Shown one piece after another: positions 25,274 through 33,031 of a DNA stretch of 64,000 nucleotides. Made by a program: the position numbers and the translations under genes. This DNA comes from Putridiphycobacter roseus. Lineage in GTDB: Bacteria > Bacteroidota > Bacteroidia > Flavobacteriales_D > Crocinitomicaceae. The stretch spans positions 62,001 through 126,000 of the forward strand of contig NZ_QKSB01000002.1 in NCBI RefSeq assembly GCF_003234935.1, written 5' to 3'. Within the stretch, counting starts at the first letter, position 1. Each line of letters opens with the position of its first letter. The notes below the pieces were generated by a model, which made no database searches, was not told the origin of the DNA, and was given only the letters and a program-made list of their open reading frames with translations.

Positions 25274-25864
25274 TCATTTATGGTCCGCGAAGTAATTGTG
25301 TAGGATAGAGCGCATTTCGGAAGGACCATTTGCTACGGCCTCCACTTCTGCCCAAATAGCTGGAACAATTAGCGATTTTAAAGGCTGCTCTACTGCTATA
25401 ACTTGATCAAAAACTTTTAATAATTTTTTGTCCCACACTTTATAATATTTCAACAAATCATTTGGATAAACCACTTTGCGTTTTGTCCCTTCATCAATCC
25501 CCCGAAAAGGAGCAGAAATATTTAAATAGCCATAATCATCTGTTAACTGTTCTCCGATTTGAATGTCACGTATGGCAATTTCAAAATCATACGCAGTGGT
25601 CAAACAATTTGAATTAAAACTATGGTTAACATATCGCCCATTATCCCAACACAAAACAAAGTTTCCATTGTTATTTCTGAAAGTATAATAATCTAGAATT
25701 TCTTGGTACATGGGGTCCATACTTTGGAACTCCAAAGGGGTAAACTCTCGGTCTAATTTATCCAACACCCAGGTAATGGTACCTGCAGGAATAAATTCGG
25801 TGGCTACTACACCGTAACCGACTTCTCTACTAATGAATTTTAATTCAGTTTTAGGATAAATCAT
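25274..25864 (-). CDS. SET domain protein (putative protein lysine methyltransferase)
   Basis: SET-domain protein of 196 residues. Motifs in order: GYGVVATEFIPAGTITWVLD (SET-N, cofactor side), the signature RYVNHSFNSNC (NHS, cofactor and active-site pocket), and GEQLTDDYGYLN, a match to the 'GEELxxDYG' motif whose Tyr is catalytic. A short alpha-helical tail follows (about 130-196) without an obvious post-SET Cys cluster. SET enzymes transfer methyl groups from SAM to protein lysines; bacterial members are uncommon outside Chlamydiae and some Bacteroidota, and the target is unknown. It lies 16 bases downstream of the MgtC-like gene, probably in one operon. Confidence 0.8.
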   Translation of the reverse strand: MIYPKTELKFISREVGYGVVATEFIPAGTITWVLDKLDREFTPLEFQSMDPMYQEILDYYTFRNNNGNFVLCWDNGRYVNHSFNSNCLTTAYDFEIAIRDIQIGEQLTDDYGYLNISAPFRGIDEGTKRKVVYPNDLLKYYKVWDKKLLKVFDQVIAVEQPLKSLIVPAIWAEVEAVANGPSEMRSILHNYFADHK

Positions 25865-25880
25865 ATATTATAAGAATAAA

Positions 25881-26330
25881 TTACTTGTGAAATCCTTGCT
25901 TTAATTTTTCGAAAACTTTTTCGAGCAAGTTAATACCTACTAATATAAAAAGGGCTAACAAAGTTAAAAACAGGGCCGACTCAGACTTACCGATACCTAT
26001 TAAACAGCCAATTCCAGCTAGCAACCATATGATAGCTGCGGAAGTAACACCATGTATTAATCCGTCTTTTGCTAAAATTAATCCCGCACCTAAAAACCCG
26101 ATTCCAGAAACAACTTGACCAATTACACGGGAAGGGCTTGCTTCATTTTCAAAAGAGCCAGCTATTACCACAAAGGTATAAGCGCCTAAACAGACCAAAA
26201 TACTGGTTCGAATTCCTGCAGGCTTACCCTTTACCTGCCTATCTACCCCAATTAAAAAACCGCATAAAATAGCAACCAAACAACTTTTTAAATCCAGTGG
26301 AGTAATGTAAACGTTAATGAACTCAAACAT
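25881..26330 (-). CDS. MgtC/SapB family membrane protein
   Basis: Inner-membrane protein of 149 residues with about four transmembrane helices. The family signature is clear: LCGFLIGVDRQVKGKPAGIRTSILVCLGAYTF in substance (positions 20-51), then GQVVSGIGFLGAGLIL. It lacks the long C-terminal cytosolic domain of Salmonella MgtC and so resembles the SapB-like short form. MgtC proteins affect ATP synthase activity and survival at low magnesium in pathogens, but in other bacteria the role is unsettled. It is the first gene of a minus-strand group with a SET-domain protein and CorA, which supports a magnesium or envelope homeostasis theme. Confidence 0.85.
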   Translation of the reverse strand: MFEFINVYITPLDLKSCLVAILCGFLIGVDRQVKGKPAGIRTSILVCLGAYTFVVIAGSFENEASPSRVIGQVVSGIGFLGAGLILAKDGLIHGVTSAAIIWLLAGIGCLIGIGKSESALFLTLLALFILVGINLLEKVFEKLKQGFHK

Positions 26331-26549
26331 CTTAAAATATTTAAAAAAATCGAATAAATATATCTATTTTTTTAATGTGTGACTCCTTTATAATAAAAAA
26401 TATATTAATTTTAAACACTTGACTAACTACCATTTAGAGTAACTATAAAAGTAAATCAAAACTAAAAGACCAAAAACAATCATTTTTTCATCTAAAAATC
26501 TAACTAAAATCAAAAATAAACATTCTTTAAAATTAACTATCTTTATATT

Positions 26550-27287
26550 ATGATTAAAGACACAAAACTAGCCGTACTTATTGACGGTGACAATATACCA
26601 TCTAGATACATTAAAGAAATGATGGAGGAGATTACCAAATATGGTACCCCAACAATTAAGAGAATATACGGAGATTGGACCCAGCCACATTTGAAAAAAT
26701 GGAAAGATATATTGTTAGAAAACGCCATCACACCCATTCAACAATATGGCTATACTACAGGAAAAAACGCGACAGATTCGGCCATGATCATTGACGCTAT
26801 GGATATACTTTATTCCGAAAAAGTAAATGGATTTTGCCTAGTGTCATCAGACAGTGACTTCACGAAACTGGCAACCAGGTTAAGAGAAGCAGGAATGGAA
26901 GTGTATGGCATTGGAGAAAAGAAAACACCTAACCCTTTTATTGTTGCTTGTGATAAATTTATTTATTTAGAAATACTACAACCTAATGAAGAGATTAAAG
27001 ATGCAAAAAGTGGTAAGACAACTAAAGTGAAACGAAAATTTGATGCCATTACACCACAAGTAATAAAGTTTTTAAGAAATACCGTTGCGGATGCTGCTGA
27101 TGAAGATGGATGGGCATTTCTTGGTGATGTAGGCTCATTAATTATGAAGAAACAACCAAACTTTGATGCTAGAAATTTTGGATTTGACAAATTAACGCCT
27201 TTATTCAACGCCATTAATAAATTTGAAATTGAAGAAAAAACCCAAGGAAATTCAAGATTTAAATTGATTTATGTCAAAAATAAATAA
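26550..27287 (+). CDS. NYN-domain RNase-like protein with OST-HTH/LOTUS domain
   Basis: Soluble protein of 245 residues. Residues 1-145 form a NYN (PIN-like, LabA/DUF88) nuclease fold. The acidic active-site residues are visible in LAVLIDGDNIPSRY, KNATDSAMIIDAMD and FCLVSSDSDFTKLATRLRE. Residues about 165-245 have the OST-HTH/LOTUS pattern: TPQVIKFLRNTV, GWAFLGDVGSLIMKKQPNFDARNFGFDKLTPLF. Together these suggest a ribonuclease with an RNA-binding helper domain, and this pairing is frequent in bacteria. The RNA target is unknown. TATCTTTA, one base off the -7 consensus, lies a few bases before the start, so the leader may be very short. The gene is monocistronic by its spacing. Confidence 0.83.
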   Translation: MIKDTKLAVLIDGDNIPSRYIKEMMEEITKYGTPTIKRIYGDWTQPHLKKWKDILLENAITPIQQYGYTTGKNATDSAMIIDAMDILYSEKVNGFCLVSSDSDFTKLATRLREAGMEVYGIGEKKTPNPFIVACDKFIYLEILQPNEEIKDAKSGKTTKVKRKFDAITPQVIKFLRNTVADAADEDGWAFLGDVGSLIMKKQPNFDARNFGFDKLTPLFNAINKFEIEEKTQGNSRFKLIYVKNK

Positions 27288-27366
27288 CAAAATTGTACCT
27301 AAAAGTTTAGGTGCAAAATTCTTTTATTTTATATTTTTATTGTAAATTAGCCACAAATTACTATAG

Positions 27367-27807
27367 ATGAAAAAAGTTATAACTTCACTTACAATTCTTT
27401 GCTTAGCAATGGCAATTACAAGTTGTAAAAAATATGGATGTACGGATCCAATAGCAAATAATTACGACGGGAAAGCAAGAAGTAACAATTTACTTTGCAC
27501 CTATGAAGGAAGTTTAATGTTTTGGTATGATGAATACATTAGAGATTCATTAGACAAAAAAGAAGGCGTTTTATCTCTAGAGTATTATGTAGAAGATATA
27601 CAAATTGATTCATTAGAATTAAATAATCCTCAAGAAAAAGAACCCTTGTGTGGTAAGTCTGAAATAGCGACCTACGAAACGAAAAATTTAGAAGGCTCCA
27701 ATCAACGTTTTGTTAAATACAAAATCTTTGATCAATTGGACCAATTAATTTATAGCGACATTGTTGAAATGAAAGCTGGAGAATGTGTTGGGGTTAGATT
27801 AAAATAA
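27367..27807 (+). CDS. Lipoprotein with a Cys-flanked 'CTDPxAxNYD' motif
   Basis: Lipoprotein of 146 residues. The signal peptide ends in AITSC (Cys20). Directly after it comes GCTDPIANNYDGKA, with NNLLCTYEG closing the unit. This is the 'GCTDPxAxNYNPxA...DxSCxY' module that recurs in Bacteroidota surface proteins and looks like a small disulfide-closed calcium loop. Only one copy is present. The remaining 95 residues alternate acidic and hydrophobic strands with two more cysteines (LCGKS and ECVGV). No enzyme motif is visible. A strong terminator follows 18 bases after the stop, and the gene is isolated on its strand. Confidence 0.65.
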   Translation: MKKVITSLTILCLAMAITSCKKYGCTDPIANNYDGKARSNNLLCTYEGSLMFWYDEYIRDSLDKKEGVLSLEYYVEDIQIDSLELNNPQEKEPLCGKSEIATYETKNLEGSNQRFVKYKIFDQLDQLIYSDIVEMKAGECVGVRLK

Positions 27808-27824
27808 GAAACTATTAATAAAAT

Positions 27825-27859
27825 AAAAAAGGGGACAATTCACGTTGTCCCTTTTTTTT
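27825..27859 (+). terminator. Rho-independent terminator
   Basis: An A run, then GGGACAA (27832-27838) pairing with TTGTCCC (27845-27851) across a 6-base loop, then eight T. It ends the lipoprotein transcript just before the tRNA promoter. Confidence 0.88.
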
Positions 27860-27864
27860 ATTTA

Positions 27865-27872
27865 TATATTTG
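27865..27872 (+). promoter_or_regulatory. -7 promoter box for tRNA-Leu
   Basis: TATATTTG is a perfect TAnnTTTG box 11 bases before the tRNA 5' end, giving a very short leader. Confidence 0.6.
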
Positions 27873-27883
27873 CAGCTCAATTT

Positions 27884-27970
27884 GCCCTGGTGGTGGAATT
27901 GGTAGACATGCCACCTTGAGGGGGTGGTGACCTTATGGTCGTGCAGGTTCGACTCCTGTCCAGGGCACCA
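27884..27970 (+). tRNA. tRNA-Leu (anticodon GAG)
   Basis: Class II tRNA of 87 bases. The acceptor stem GCCCTGG (27884-27890) pairs with CCAGGGC (27960-27966), followed by A and an encoded CCA (27968-27970). The anticodon stem CCACC/GGTGG encloses TTGAGGG, giving anticodon GAG. The long variable arm (TGACCTTATGGTCG) and the T arm GCAGGTTCGACTCCTGT confirm tRNA-Leu. It is flanked by its own promoter box and terminator, so it is a single-gene transcript. Confidence 0.95.
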
Positions 27971-27980
27971 ATTATAAATG

Positions 27981-28012
27981 AAGCGTATCTTTTCTGAGGT
28001 GCGCTTTTTTTT
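27981..28012 (+). terminator. Terminator after tRNA-Leu
   Basis: AAGCGTATC (27981-27989) pairs with GGTGCGCTT (27998-28006) including two G-T wobbles, 8-base loop, followed by eight T. Confidence 0.75.
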
Positions 28013-28129
28013 ATGGTGAAAAACATAAGTCTTCCTGTATGGATAAGATGGTTGCACATAAATATGTCATTCACCTACTATTAAATAAAATGTAGTAGAT
28101 AGGGAATTATCTATTGCTTTGCCCTAGTT

Positions 28130-28324
28130 TTAATCTCCCTTCTGCATCTGCTTAATCAGGTGTAATAAGTAAAGTTTTTCTGCATAGAACACCCCCTTCT
28201 CCTTTTCTATCTTCCTATAAATGAATCCCATTACTTTGGTAAAACAGGTACGCCATAATCCAATTAGTAAATATAGAAATGGCATCAAAAACAGACTTCT
28301 TATACGTATAATGGTAACATACAA
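28130..28324 (-). CDS. Possible small protein of 64 residues
   Basis: This stretch of about 370 bases between the tRNA terminator and the protease gene holds only this open frame. The product starts with a hydrophobic segment (MYVTIIRIRSLFLMPFLYLL) and ends in a charged, helical half with KIEKEKGVFYAEKLYLLHL. I recognise no family. The codon pattern is not obviously random, and it could be a small membrane protein or the tail of a decayed gene. No TAnnTTTG box precedes it, so it may be spurious. Confidence 0.25.
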   Translation of the reverse strand: MYVTIIRIRSLFLMPFLYLLIGLWRTCFTKVMGFIYRKIEKEKGVFYAEKLYLLHLIKQMQKGD

Positions 28325-28332
28325 GCCATAAA

Positions 28333-28360
28333 AAAAACCGGTTGTTTAACACCGGTTTTT
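28333..28360 (-). terminator. Terminator of the trypsin-like protease gene
   Basis: AAAAACCGGT (28333-28342) pairs perfectly with ACCGGTTTTT (28351-28360) across 8 bases. It lies 29 bases past the minus-strand stop at 28389 and has A/T runs on both sides. Confidence 0.8.
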
Positions 28361-28388
28361 ACTTAAAATATCATGTGCGAAATTTTGT

Positions 28389-30062
28389 TTAATACTTTAC
28401 AATTCTTTTCGTTGTTTGAAAACCGTTTTCACGCATCTGCACAAAATAAATACCTTTAGATAAATGACTAATATCTACCAATTCTTGGTTTGTAATATTT
28501 ATTTCCTGCACAACTACTTCTCCCATTTGATTATAAACCACAAGATTTAATTGCGCATATTCGCCTTTAACTTGAAAATAATTTACAGATGGGTTTGGAA
28601 AAAGTTGTAACATTTCTAAAGCATTAATATCCTCTACACCATTTACAGTACCACTTCCTTGAGAACACAAATAATAATTACCATGCATGGTTTTTGTCGT
28701 TCCATTTCCAATTGGGTCTAAATAGGATTTTAAAGATTGAATATTGCCTGAACCTACCCAGTTATAAGACATTTTTCCATATAAATCTGGTTGTGTTTGT
28801 CCGCCTGCAGTCACATCATTACATTCTGAAAGTCCGCCTGAAAGTTGTCCAATCACTAAACCTTCGGCGTTATACAATGGAGAACCAGAAGAGCCGCCCT
28901 CATTTATACCATGTCCGTTTGCTGTAGCTACCCAATACACTCGCCAATGCGTACCATTGGGTGAGGTAGTCCATTTAGAAGAAGTTAATGCAGTTTGGTA
29001 AGTATTTATTTTTTTATAATCGCCACCTGGATGGTGAATTCCTACTCCACTATTACTGGTTACATTATTCGCATCCCAACCAGCAAAATAAGGTGCTTTT
29101 GTTTCATCTACCATATCATTCAATTCTAATAGAATATAATCTGAGCCTAAAATGCCTCCGTCTGTATGAGAATTCACCAATTTAGTGGCCCCCACTTGGG
29201 AATAATAATCATGTGCAAATCCACTACCACAAAATTCTTTTTGATGTCTAAAGACAAATACCCATTGGTTAAAGTCTGCGGCAGATGCCCCATTATCGTT
29301 ATCATCTGTAGCGCAATGGTGCGCCGATAATATATAAGGGGTACAATCTTCTGCAGTATTATTCAATAAAGCACCAGAACAAAATCCGGTAGCCCCATTA
29401 TTTTTTACAATTAGTTTCACCACGGCGTCTTTTTGTGGCACCCAATCATCTCCTTCGGAACAATTTACGTCTATTTGGCAAGACCCAGCACGTTCATCTC
29501 CTTCAGGTCTTAAAGGTTCAATCATAGTATAAAAACCATTTACCCCTTCCACATTCAGTTTACAAGCACCTTTCACCGATTTTGGCTCATAATATTCCAA
29601 ATATATGGATTCTCCCACTACGTATTCCGTAGCATAATAGCCGCTTTCAGGGTTATTTTCACTAGTAAAAACATCTAGTATTTCCTGGTAATTTTTGGAA
29701 TAAGCGAATAAATAAGCACCAGGTGGAATAGAAAATTCATTAAAATATAAATTTACTGCCAATGCGTTTGGTACCGTCATTTTTAAGCGCCATAATTTAT
29801 CACCGTTTGGCAAGTCAAACCACGTACCTGAATTACTTAAATTTAGATCTGTGGTCTTCACAATACCTGCTCGATCCATTCCAATAGAATTTAGCGCATC
29901 CTCTGCAAGTCGTTTTTCGACCATCAAAGGGGTGGTAATATACACATTCGTTTGTTCAATATTATATACGTTTTCGACTAAAGAATAAGGTCTTAATTCG
30001 TTAATTTGTGCAAAGCCTTGGCCATAAAGAAAAAGTAGAAGCAGTAAGATTGTAAATTTCAT
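28389..30062 (-). CDS. Secreted trypsin-like serine protease with T9SS type A domain
   Basis: Secreted protease of 557 residues with signal peptide MKFTILLLLLFLYGQGFAQ. A propeptide region (about 20-185) is followed by a chymotrypsin-fold domain related to Achromobacter lysyl endopeptidase. The catalytic His is in YILSAHHCAT, the Asp in GSDYILLELND, and the Ser in NEGGSSGSPLYN. Paired cysteines in GSCQIDVNC and GFCSGALL match that family's disulfides. The last 75 residues (LFPNPSVNYFQVKG to YFVQMREN) form a T9SS sorting domain, so the enzyme is exported across the outer membrane. Lys specificity is a family possibility, not shown. It is monocistronic, with its own terminator. Confidence 0.87.
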   Translation of the reverse strand: MKFTILLLLLFLYGQGFAQINELRPYSLVENVYNIEQTNVYITTPLMVEKRLAEDALNSIGMDRAGIVKTTDLNLSNSGTWFDLPNGDKLWRLKMTVPNALAVNLYFNEFSIPPGAYLFAYSKNYQEILDVFTSENNPESGYYATEYVVGESIYLEYYEPKSVKGACKLNVEGVNGFYTMIEPLRPEGDERAGSCQIDVNCSEGDDWVPQKDAVVKLIVKNNGATGFCSGALLNNTAEDCTPYILSAHHCATDDNDNGASAADFNQWVFVFRHQKEFCGSGFAHDYYSQVGATKLVNSHTDGGILGSDYILLELNDMVDETKAPYFAGWDANNVTSNSGVGIHHPGGDYKKINTYQTALTSSKWTTSPNGTHWRVYWVATANGHGINEGGSSGSPLYNAEGLVIGQLSGGLSECNDVTAGGQTQPDLYGKMSYNWVGSGNIQSLKSYLDPIGNGTTKTMHGNYYLCSQGSGTVNGVEDINALEMLQLFPNPSVNYFQVKGEYAQLNLVVYNQMGEVVVQEINITNQELVDISHLSKGIYFVQMRENGFQTTKRIVKY

Positions 30063-30194
30063 GTATTTATTTTGGACTAAAATTATAAAAAAAATACTAA
30101 AAAAACGTGATTAATCCATGTCAATTAGCCAATCCATTAAATGAATGCTTAATTTCAAGGCATCATATTTGTTATACCTAAAAATAAAAAAAAC

Positions 30195-31823
30195 ATGTTA
30201 AATAAATTTTCAATCCTCCTTTTTATCCTCCTTCCATTTTATTCACTTAGTCAAAACTCAAACCAAGCGGAAACAACTTTGAAATTTCAAGAAGTATTTG
30301 GGTATTTACAAAGTAATTATGTTGAAGATTTTAACGGTTCAACAATTACTGATGCAGCAATTGTTGCCATGTTAAAAGAATTAGACCCCCACACCTACCT
30401 TATTCCAAAAGCACAGGTAGAATCTTCTAATAGCCAAATCAATGGTAGTTTTGTTGGCGTTGGTATTCGTTTTCAAATAAAAGATGACACATTAATGGTG
30501 GTTAACACCGTTGAAGGTGGTCCATGTGAAAAAGTTGGGGTTCGAGCTGGAGATAGAATCTTAATGGTTGGGGAAGAAAAAATTGCAGGAATTGGTCTTA
30601 AGAATGCAGATGTACGAAAGCACCTCATGGGTGAAAAAGGAAGTACAGTGGTGTTGGGAATCAAAAGAAGAGGCGAAAAAGAATTATTAAGCTTTGATGT
30701 GGTAAGAGATAAAATCCCATTGAACTCTGTTGCCAGTAGTTATATGGCTTCTGAAACAACGGGATATATAAAGGTAACTTCCTTTTCAAGAACAACCCCA
30801 AGCGAATTAATGGAATCTATTGAGACATTAAAACGTCAAGGAATGGAAAATTTAATCTTAGATCTAAAAGGAAATGGCGGCGGACTTTTATCTGTAGCTA
30901 AATTTATGGCAGACCAATTCTTAGATGATGAAAAGTTAATTGTTTACTCTAAAGGAAGATCATACCCAGAAGAAAGATATGTTGCAGATAATAAAAACTA
31001 CCGTGGCAATTATTATGGTGGAGAGAAAAAAGGTGCATTTGAAAAAGGAAAATTAATTGTACTGACGGATGAAAGTTCGGCTTCGGCTTCCGAAATTGTT
31101 TCAGGTGCTTTACAAGACTGGGATAGAGCGTTAATTGTTGGAAGAAGAACATTTGGTAAAGGTTTAGTCCAAAGACCGTATAACCTTTCTGATGGCTCTG
31201 TAGTTAGAATTACCGTTGCCCGTTACTATACTCCTTCTGGAAGATTTATTCAAAAACCATACGAAACTGGTGCAGACGAATACTACGCAGATAGAACCAA
31301 TAGATTTAAGAATGGTGAATTTATGCATGCCGATAGTATTAAACTACCGGACTCTTTAAAAGTAAAAACATTAAAATTAGGAAGAACCGTGTATGGTGGC
31401 GGCGGAATTATGCCAGATGTTTTTGTACCTTTAGACACCTTGGAAGTTACTCCTTTATATAGTCTAATTAACAGAAAAGGAATTATTAATACTTTTGCTT
31501 TAGATTATATTGAAGGTAAAAGAGCAGAATTAAAATCACAGTATCCTGAGTTTGATGATTTCAAAAAAGCCAATATCACCAATAAAGAATTAATGGATTC
31601 ATTTTGGCAGGCTTGTGAAAATGAAAAAATTGAATTCAATGAAACCGAGTTTAAAACTTCGGAACACCTGATAAAAACACTCATCAAAGCAAGAATTGCT
31701 GCAAATCTTTGGGACTTTTCAAAATTCTATGAAATTTATAACATAGAAGAAGATGAGATTTTTATTGAAGCCTTAACATTAATTGAAGGAAAATATTTGA
31801 ATAAATTAAAACTAGATTTTTAA
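30195..31823 (+). CDS. S41 family C-terminal processing protease with PDZ domain
   Basis: Periplasmic protease of 542 residues with signal peptide (MLNKFSILLFILLPFYSLSQ). The PDZ domain spans about 85-175 (GSFVGVGIRFQI to ADVRKHLMGEKGSTVVLGIKR). The S41 core has GYIKVTSFSRTT, LILDLKGNGGG, the nucleophile in TDESSASASEIVSGALQDW, and the general-base Lys in RTFGKGLVQ (Ser/Lys dyad). Homologous to CtpA/Prc enzymes that trim or degrade proteins from the C-terminus. The roughly 130-residue C-terminal extension after the core is common in Bacteroidota members. The stop codon overlaps the promoter box of the next gene. Confidence 0.9.
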   Translation: MLNKFSILLFILLPFYSLSQNSNQAETTLKFQEVFGYLQSNYVEDFNGSTITDAAIVAMLKELDPHTYLIPKAQVESSNSQINGSFVGVGIRFQIKDDTLMVVNTVEGGPCEKVGVRAGDRILMVGEEKIAGIGLKNADVRKHLMGEKGSTVVLGIKRRGEKELLSFDVVRDKIPLNSVASSYMASETTGYIKVTSFSRTTPSELMESIETLKRQGMENLILDLKGNGGGLLSVAKFMADQFLDDEKLIVYSKGRSYPEERYVADNKNYRGNYYGGEKKGAFEKGKLIVLTDESSASASEIVSGALQDWDRALIVGRRTFGKGLVQRPYNLSDGSVVRITVARYYTPSGRFIQKPYETGADEYYADRTNRFKNGEFMHADSIKLPDSLKVKTLKLGRTVYGGGGIMPDVFVPLDTLEVTPLYSLINRKGIINTFALDYIEGKRAELKSQYPEFDDFKKANITNKELMDSFWQACENEKIEFNETEFKTSEHLIKTLIKARIAANLWDFSKFYEIYNIEEDEIFIEALTLIEGKYLNKLKLDF

Positions 31824-31828
31824 ATTTG
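31821..31828 (+). promoter_or_regulatory. -7 promoter box for the DUF1573 gene
   Basis: TAAATTTG overlaps the TAA stop of the S41 protease gene and lies 24 bases before ATG 31852, so the DUF1573 gene probably has its own promoter. Confidence 0.55.
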
Positions 31829-31851
31829 TAAAAAGAAAAATAAATTATAGC

Positions 31852-32328
31852 ATGAAAAAAACAATTTTATACTTATTCGCTGCTGGTACATTAGTAGCAT
31901 GTTCTGATTCTAAAGATGGCGGGAAAAGCGTTATTCAATTCTCTGATGCAGATAAATCTGAAATTTCGGCGGATCAAAAACCAACCAAAGGCCCTCTAAG
32001 TAAAATCACCTCTATTGAATACATGGAAGTAGATCATAATTATGGGGATGTTTTTTACCCAAGTGATAACAAATACACTTTCAAGTTTAAAAACACTGGT
32101 ACAGAACCTTTAACTATCATTAGTGCTAAGGCATCTTGTGGATGTACAGTACCTAGAAAACCAGAAGCGCCAGTTTTACCAGGAGAAATTGGAGAAATGG
32201 ATGTTGTTTTTCAACCTAAAGAAGGACAAATTGGACAAGAAGTCACTAAAAGAATTACAGTGACAGCAAATACACAACCAAGTCAGACTTACCTGGATAT
32301 CAAGGCGAACGTCGTTGGTGGCATGTAA
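31852..32328 (+). CDS. DUF1573 lipoprotein
   Basis: Lipoprotein of 158 residues with lipobox LVACS (Cys17). Residues about 60-155 match DUF1573: VDHNYGDVFYPSDNKYTFKF, FKNTGTEPLTIISAKASCGC, and the ending PGEIGEMDVVFQPKEGQIG and ITVTANTQP. This is an Ig-like (ASPM/SPD2/Hydin-type) fold found in many Bacteroidota exported proteins, with no fixed role. The Cys pair in SCGCTVP is a family hallmark. It has its own -7 box and a strong terminator 6 bases after the stop. Confidence 0.83.
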   Translation: MKKTILYLFAAGTLVACSDSKDGGKSVIQFSDADKSEISADQKPTKGPLSKITSIEYMEVDHNYGDVFYPSDNKYTFKFKNTGTEPLTIISAKASCGCTVPRKPEAPVLPGEIGEMDVVFQPKEGQIGQEVTKRITVTANTQPSQTYLDIKANVVGGM

Positions 32329-32333
32329 AAAAT

Positions 32334-32363
32334 AAAAAAAACGCAGTTTTCTGCGTTTTTTTT
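32334..32363 (+). terminator. Rho-independent terminator
   Basis: An A run plus ACGCAG pairs with CTGCGT plus T run across TTTT (32347-32350). It follows the DUF1573 gene directly. Confidence 0.9.
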
Positions 32364-32396
32364 TGCTTTTCATAGTGCTAATCCATTTAAGTTTTA

Positions 32397-32404
32397 TAAT
32401 TTTG
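32397..32404 (+). promoter_or_regulatory. -7 promoter box for SRP RNA
   Basis: TAATTTTG (TAnnTTTG) ends 4 bases before the predicted 5' end of the RNA at 32409. Confidence 0.5.
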
Positions 32405-32408
32405 CGGC

Positions 32409-32503
32409 GGGCAAGTCCTTTACGACCAGCTCCTGCTGAATCCCCCAGGATGGGAACATAGCAAGGGTAAGTGGTTGAGCGGTGCGATAGAGGTAGCTTG
32501 CCC
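32409..32503 (+). ncRNA. ffs: Signal recognition particle RNA (4.5S, small bacterial type)
   Basis: About 95 bases forming one long hairpin. The ends GGGCAAG (32409-32415) and CTTGCCC (32497-32503) pair. The apical part contains GGGAACATAGCAAGGGT (about 32451-32467), the position of the conserved Ffh-binding internal loop and tetraloop region (E. coli: GGAAGGAAGCAGC), with CCCCCAGGA on the opposite side. A T-rich run follows. It acts with Ffh and FtsY to target membrane proteins. I recognise it from the overall Bacteroidota SRP RNA pattern; a covariance-model search would settle the boundaries. Confidence 0.8.
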
Positions 32504-33031
32504 ACTTTTTCTTTTTTATTACTTTCCATAATACTGAAAAAGAGAAAAATCACGCTAACCACTTCATTTCAAAGTTAGGTTACCCCATCAAAACACCAAT
32601 TTACACATAGACGAAAGCAGCACTCCCACTTATAACGGATGTCTTTACCATAACTTTTTTTAGCAGCCCATGTAAATATTGGAGGAAACATGCCATAAAA
32701 CACGTTTTTCCATGAACAGTTTAATGTAAGTCCCCCTTTCCCCCCCCCTCTCACTTAGCATTAATAAATCAAGACAAGACCAAAAGTACAATTATCATTA
32801 TTGAACACAACCAGGAGTATACCAATGTAAAGCTTACTCATATTTTAAAAGCACAGGTCTCCGCGTTAATTGAAAAGACCAATACAGCAGTAAAAGAGTC
32901 AATCCTCAGCAGCATTAAGTAACCGAAAAGAATAGAAGCTTTATAAAAAGGGAAATGAAAAAATTGCGGATGCAATAATCCCCTGAAGTGCCATTGAAAT
33001 TACTATCTTTGAATTTAGCGAATATGAACAT
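32504..33031. other. Intergenic region, possibly with coding remnants
   Basis: These 528 bases hold no intact gene. After the T-rich end of the SRP RNA, a frame from about 32752 to 32923 reads coding-like (DKTKSTIIIIEHNQEY, then HILKAQVSALIEKTN, stopping at TAA) but has no start codon. A second patch in another frame (32945-32980) reads KKGNEKIADAIIP. A run of eight C lies near 32741. This may be a decayed gene; I cannot name its family. The M61 peptidase promoter lies at the right end. Confidence 0.3.
33004..33011 (+). promoter_or_regulatory. -7 promoter box for M61 peptidase gene
   Basis: TATCTTTG lies 20 bases before ATG 33032. The nearer ATG at 33023 stops after three codons, so 33032 is the start. 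Confidence 0.55.

Noticed and set aside
27815..28074. Two minus-strand open frames of 80 and 65 codons across the tRNA-Leu gene
   Set aside because: They are antisense translations of the tRNA and its flanks, including the CPGQESNLH-type peptide often wrongly annotated opposite tRNA-Leu genes.
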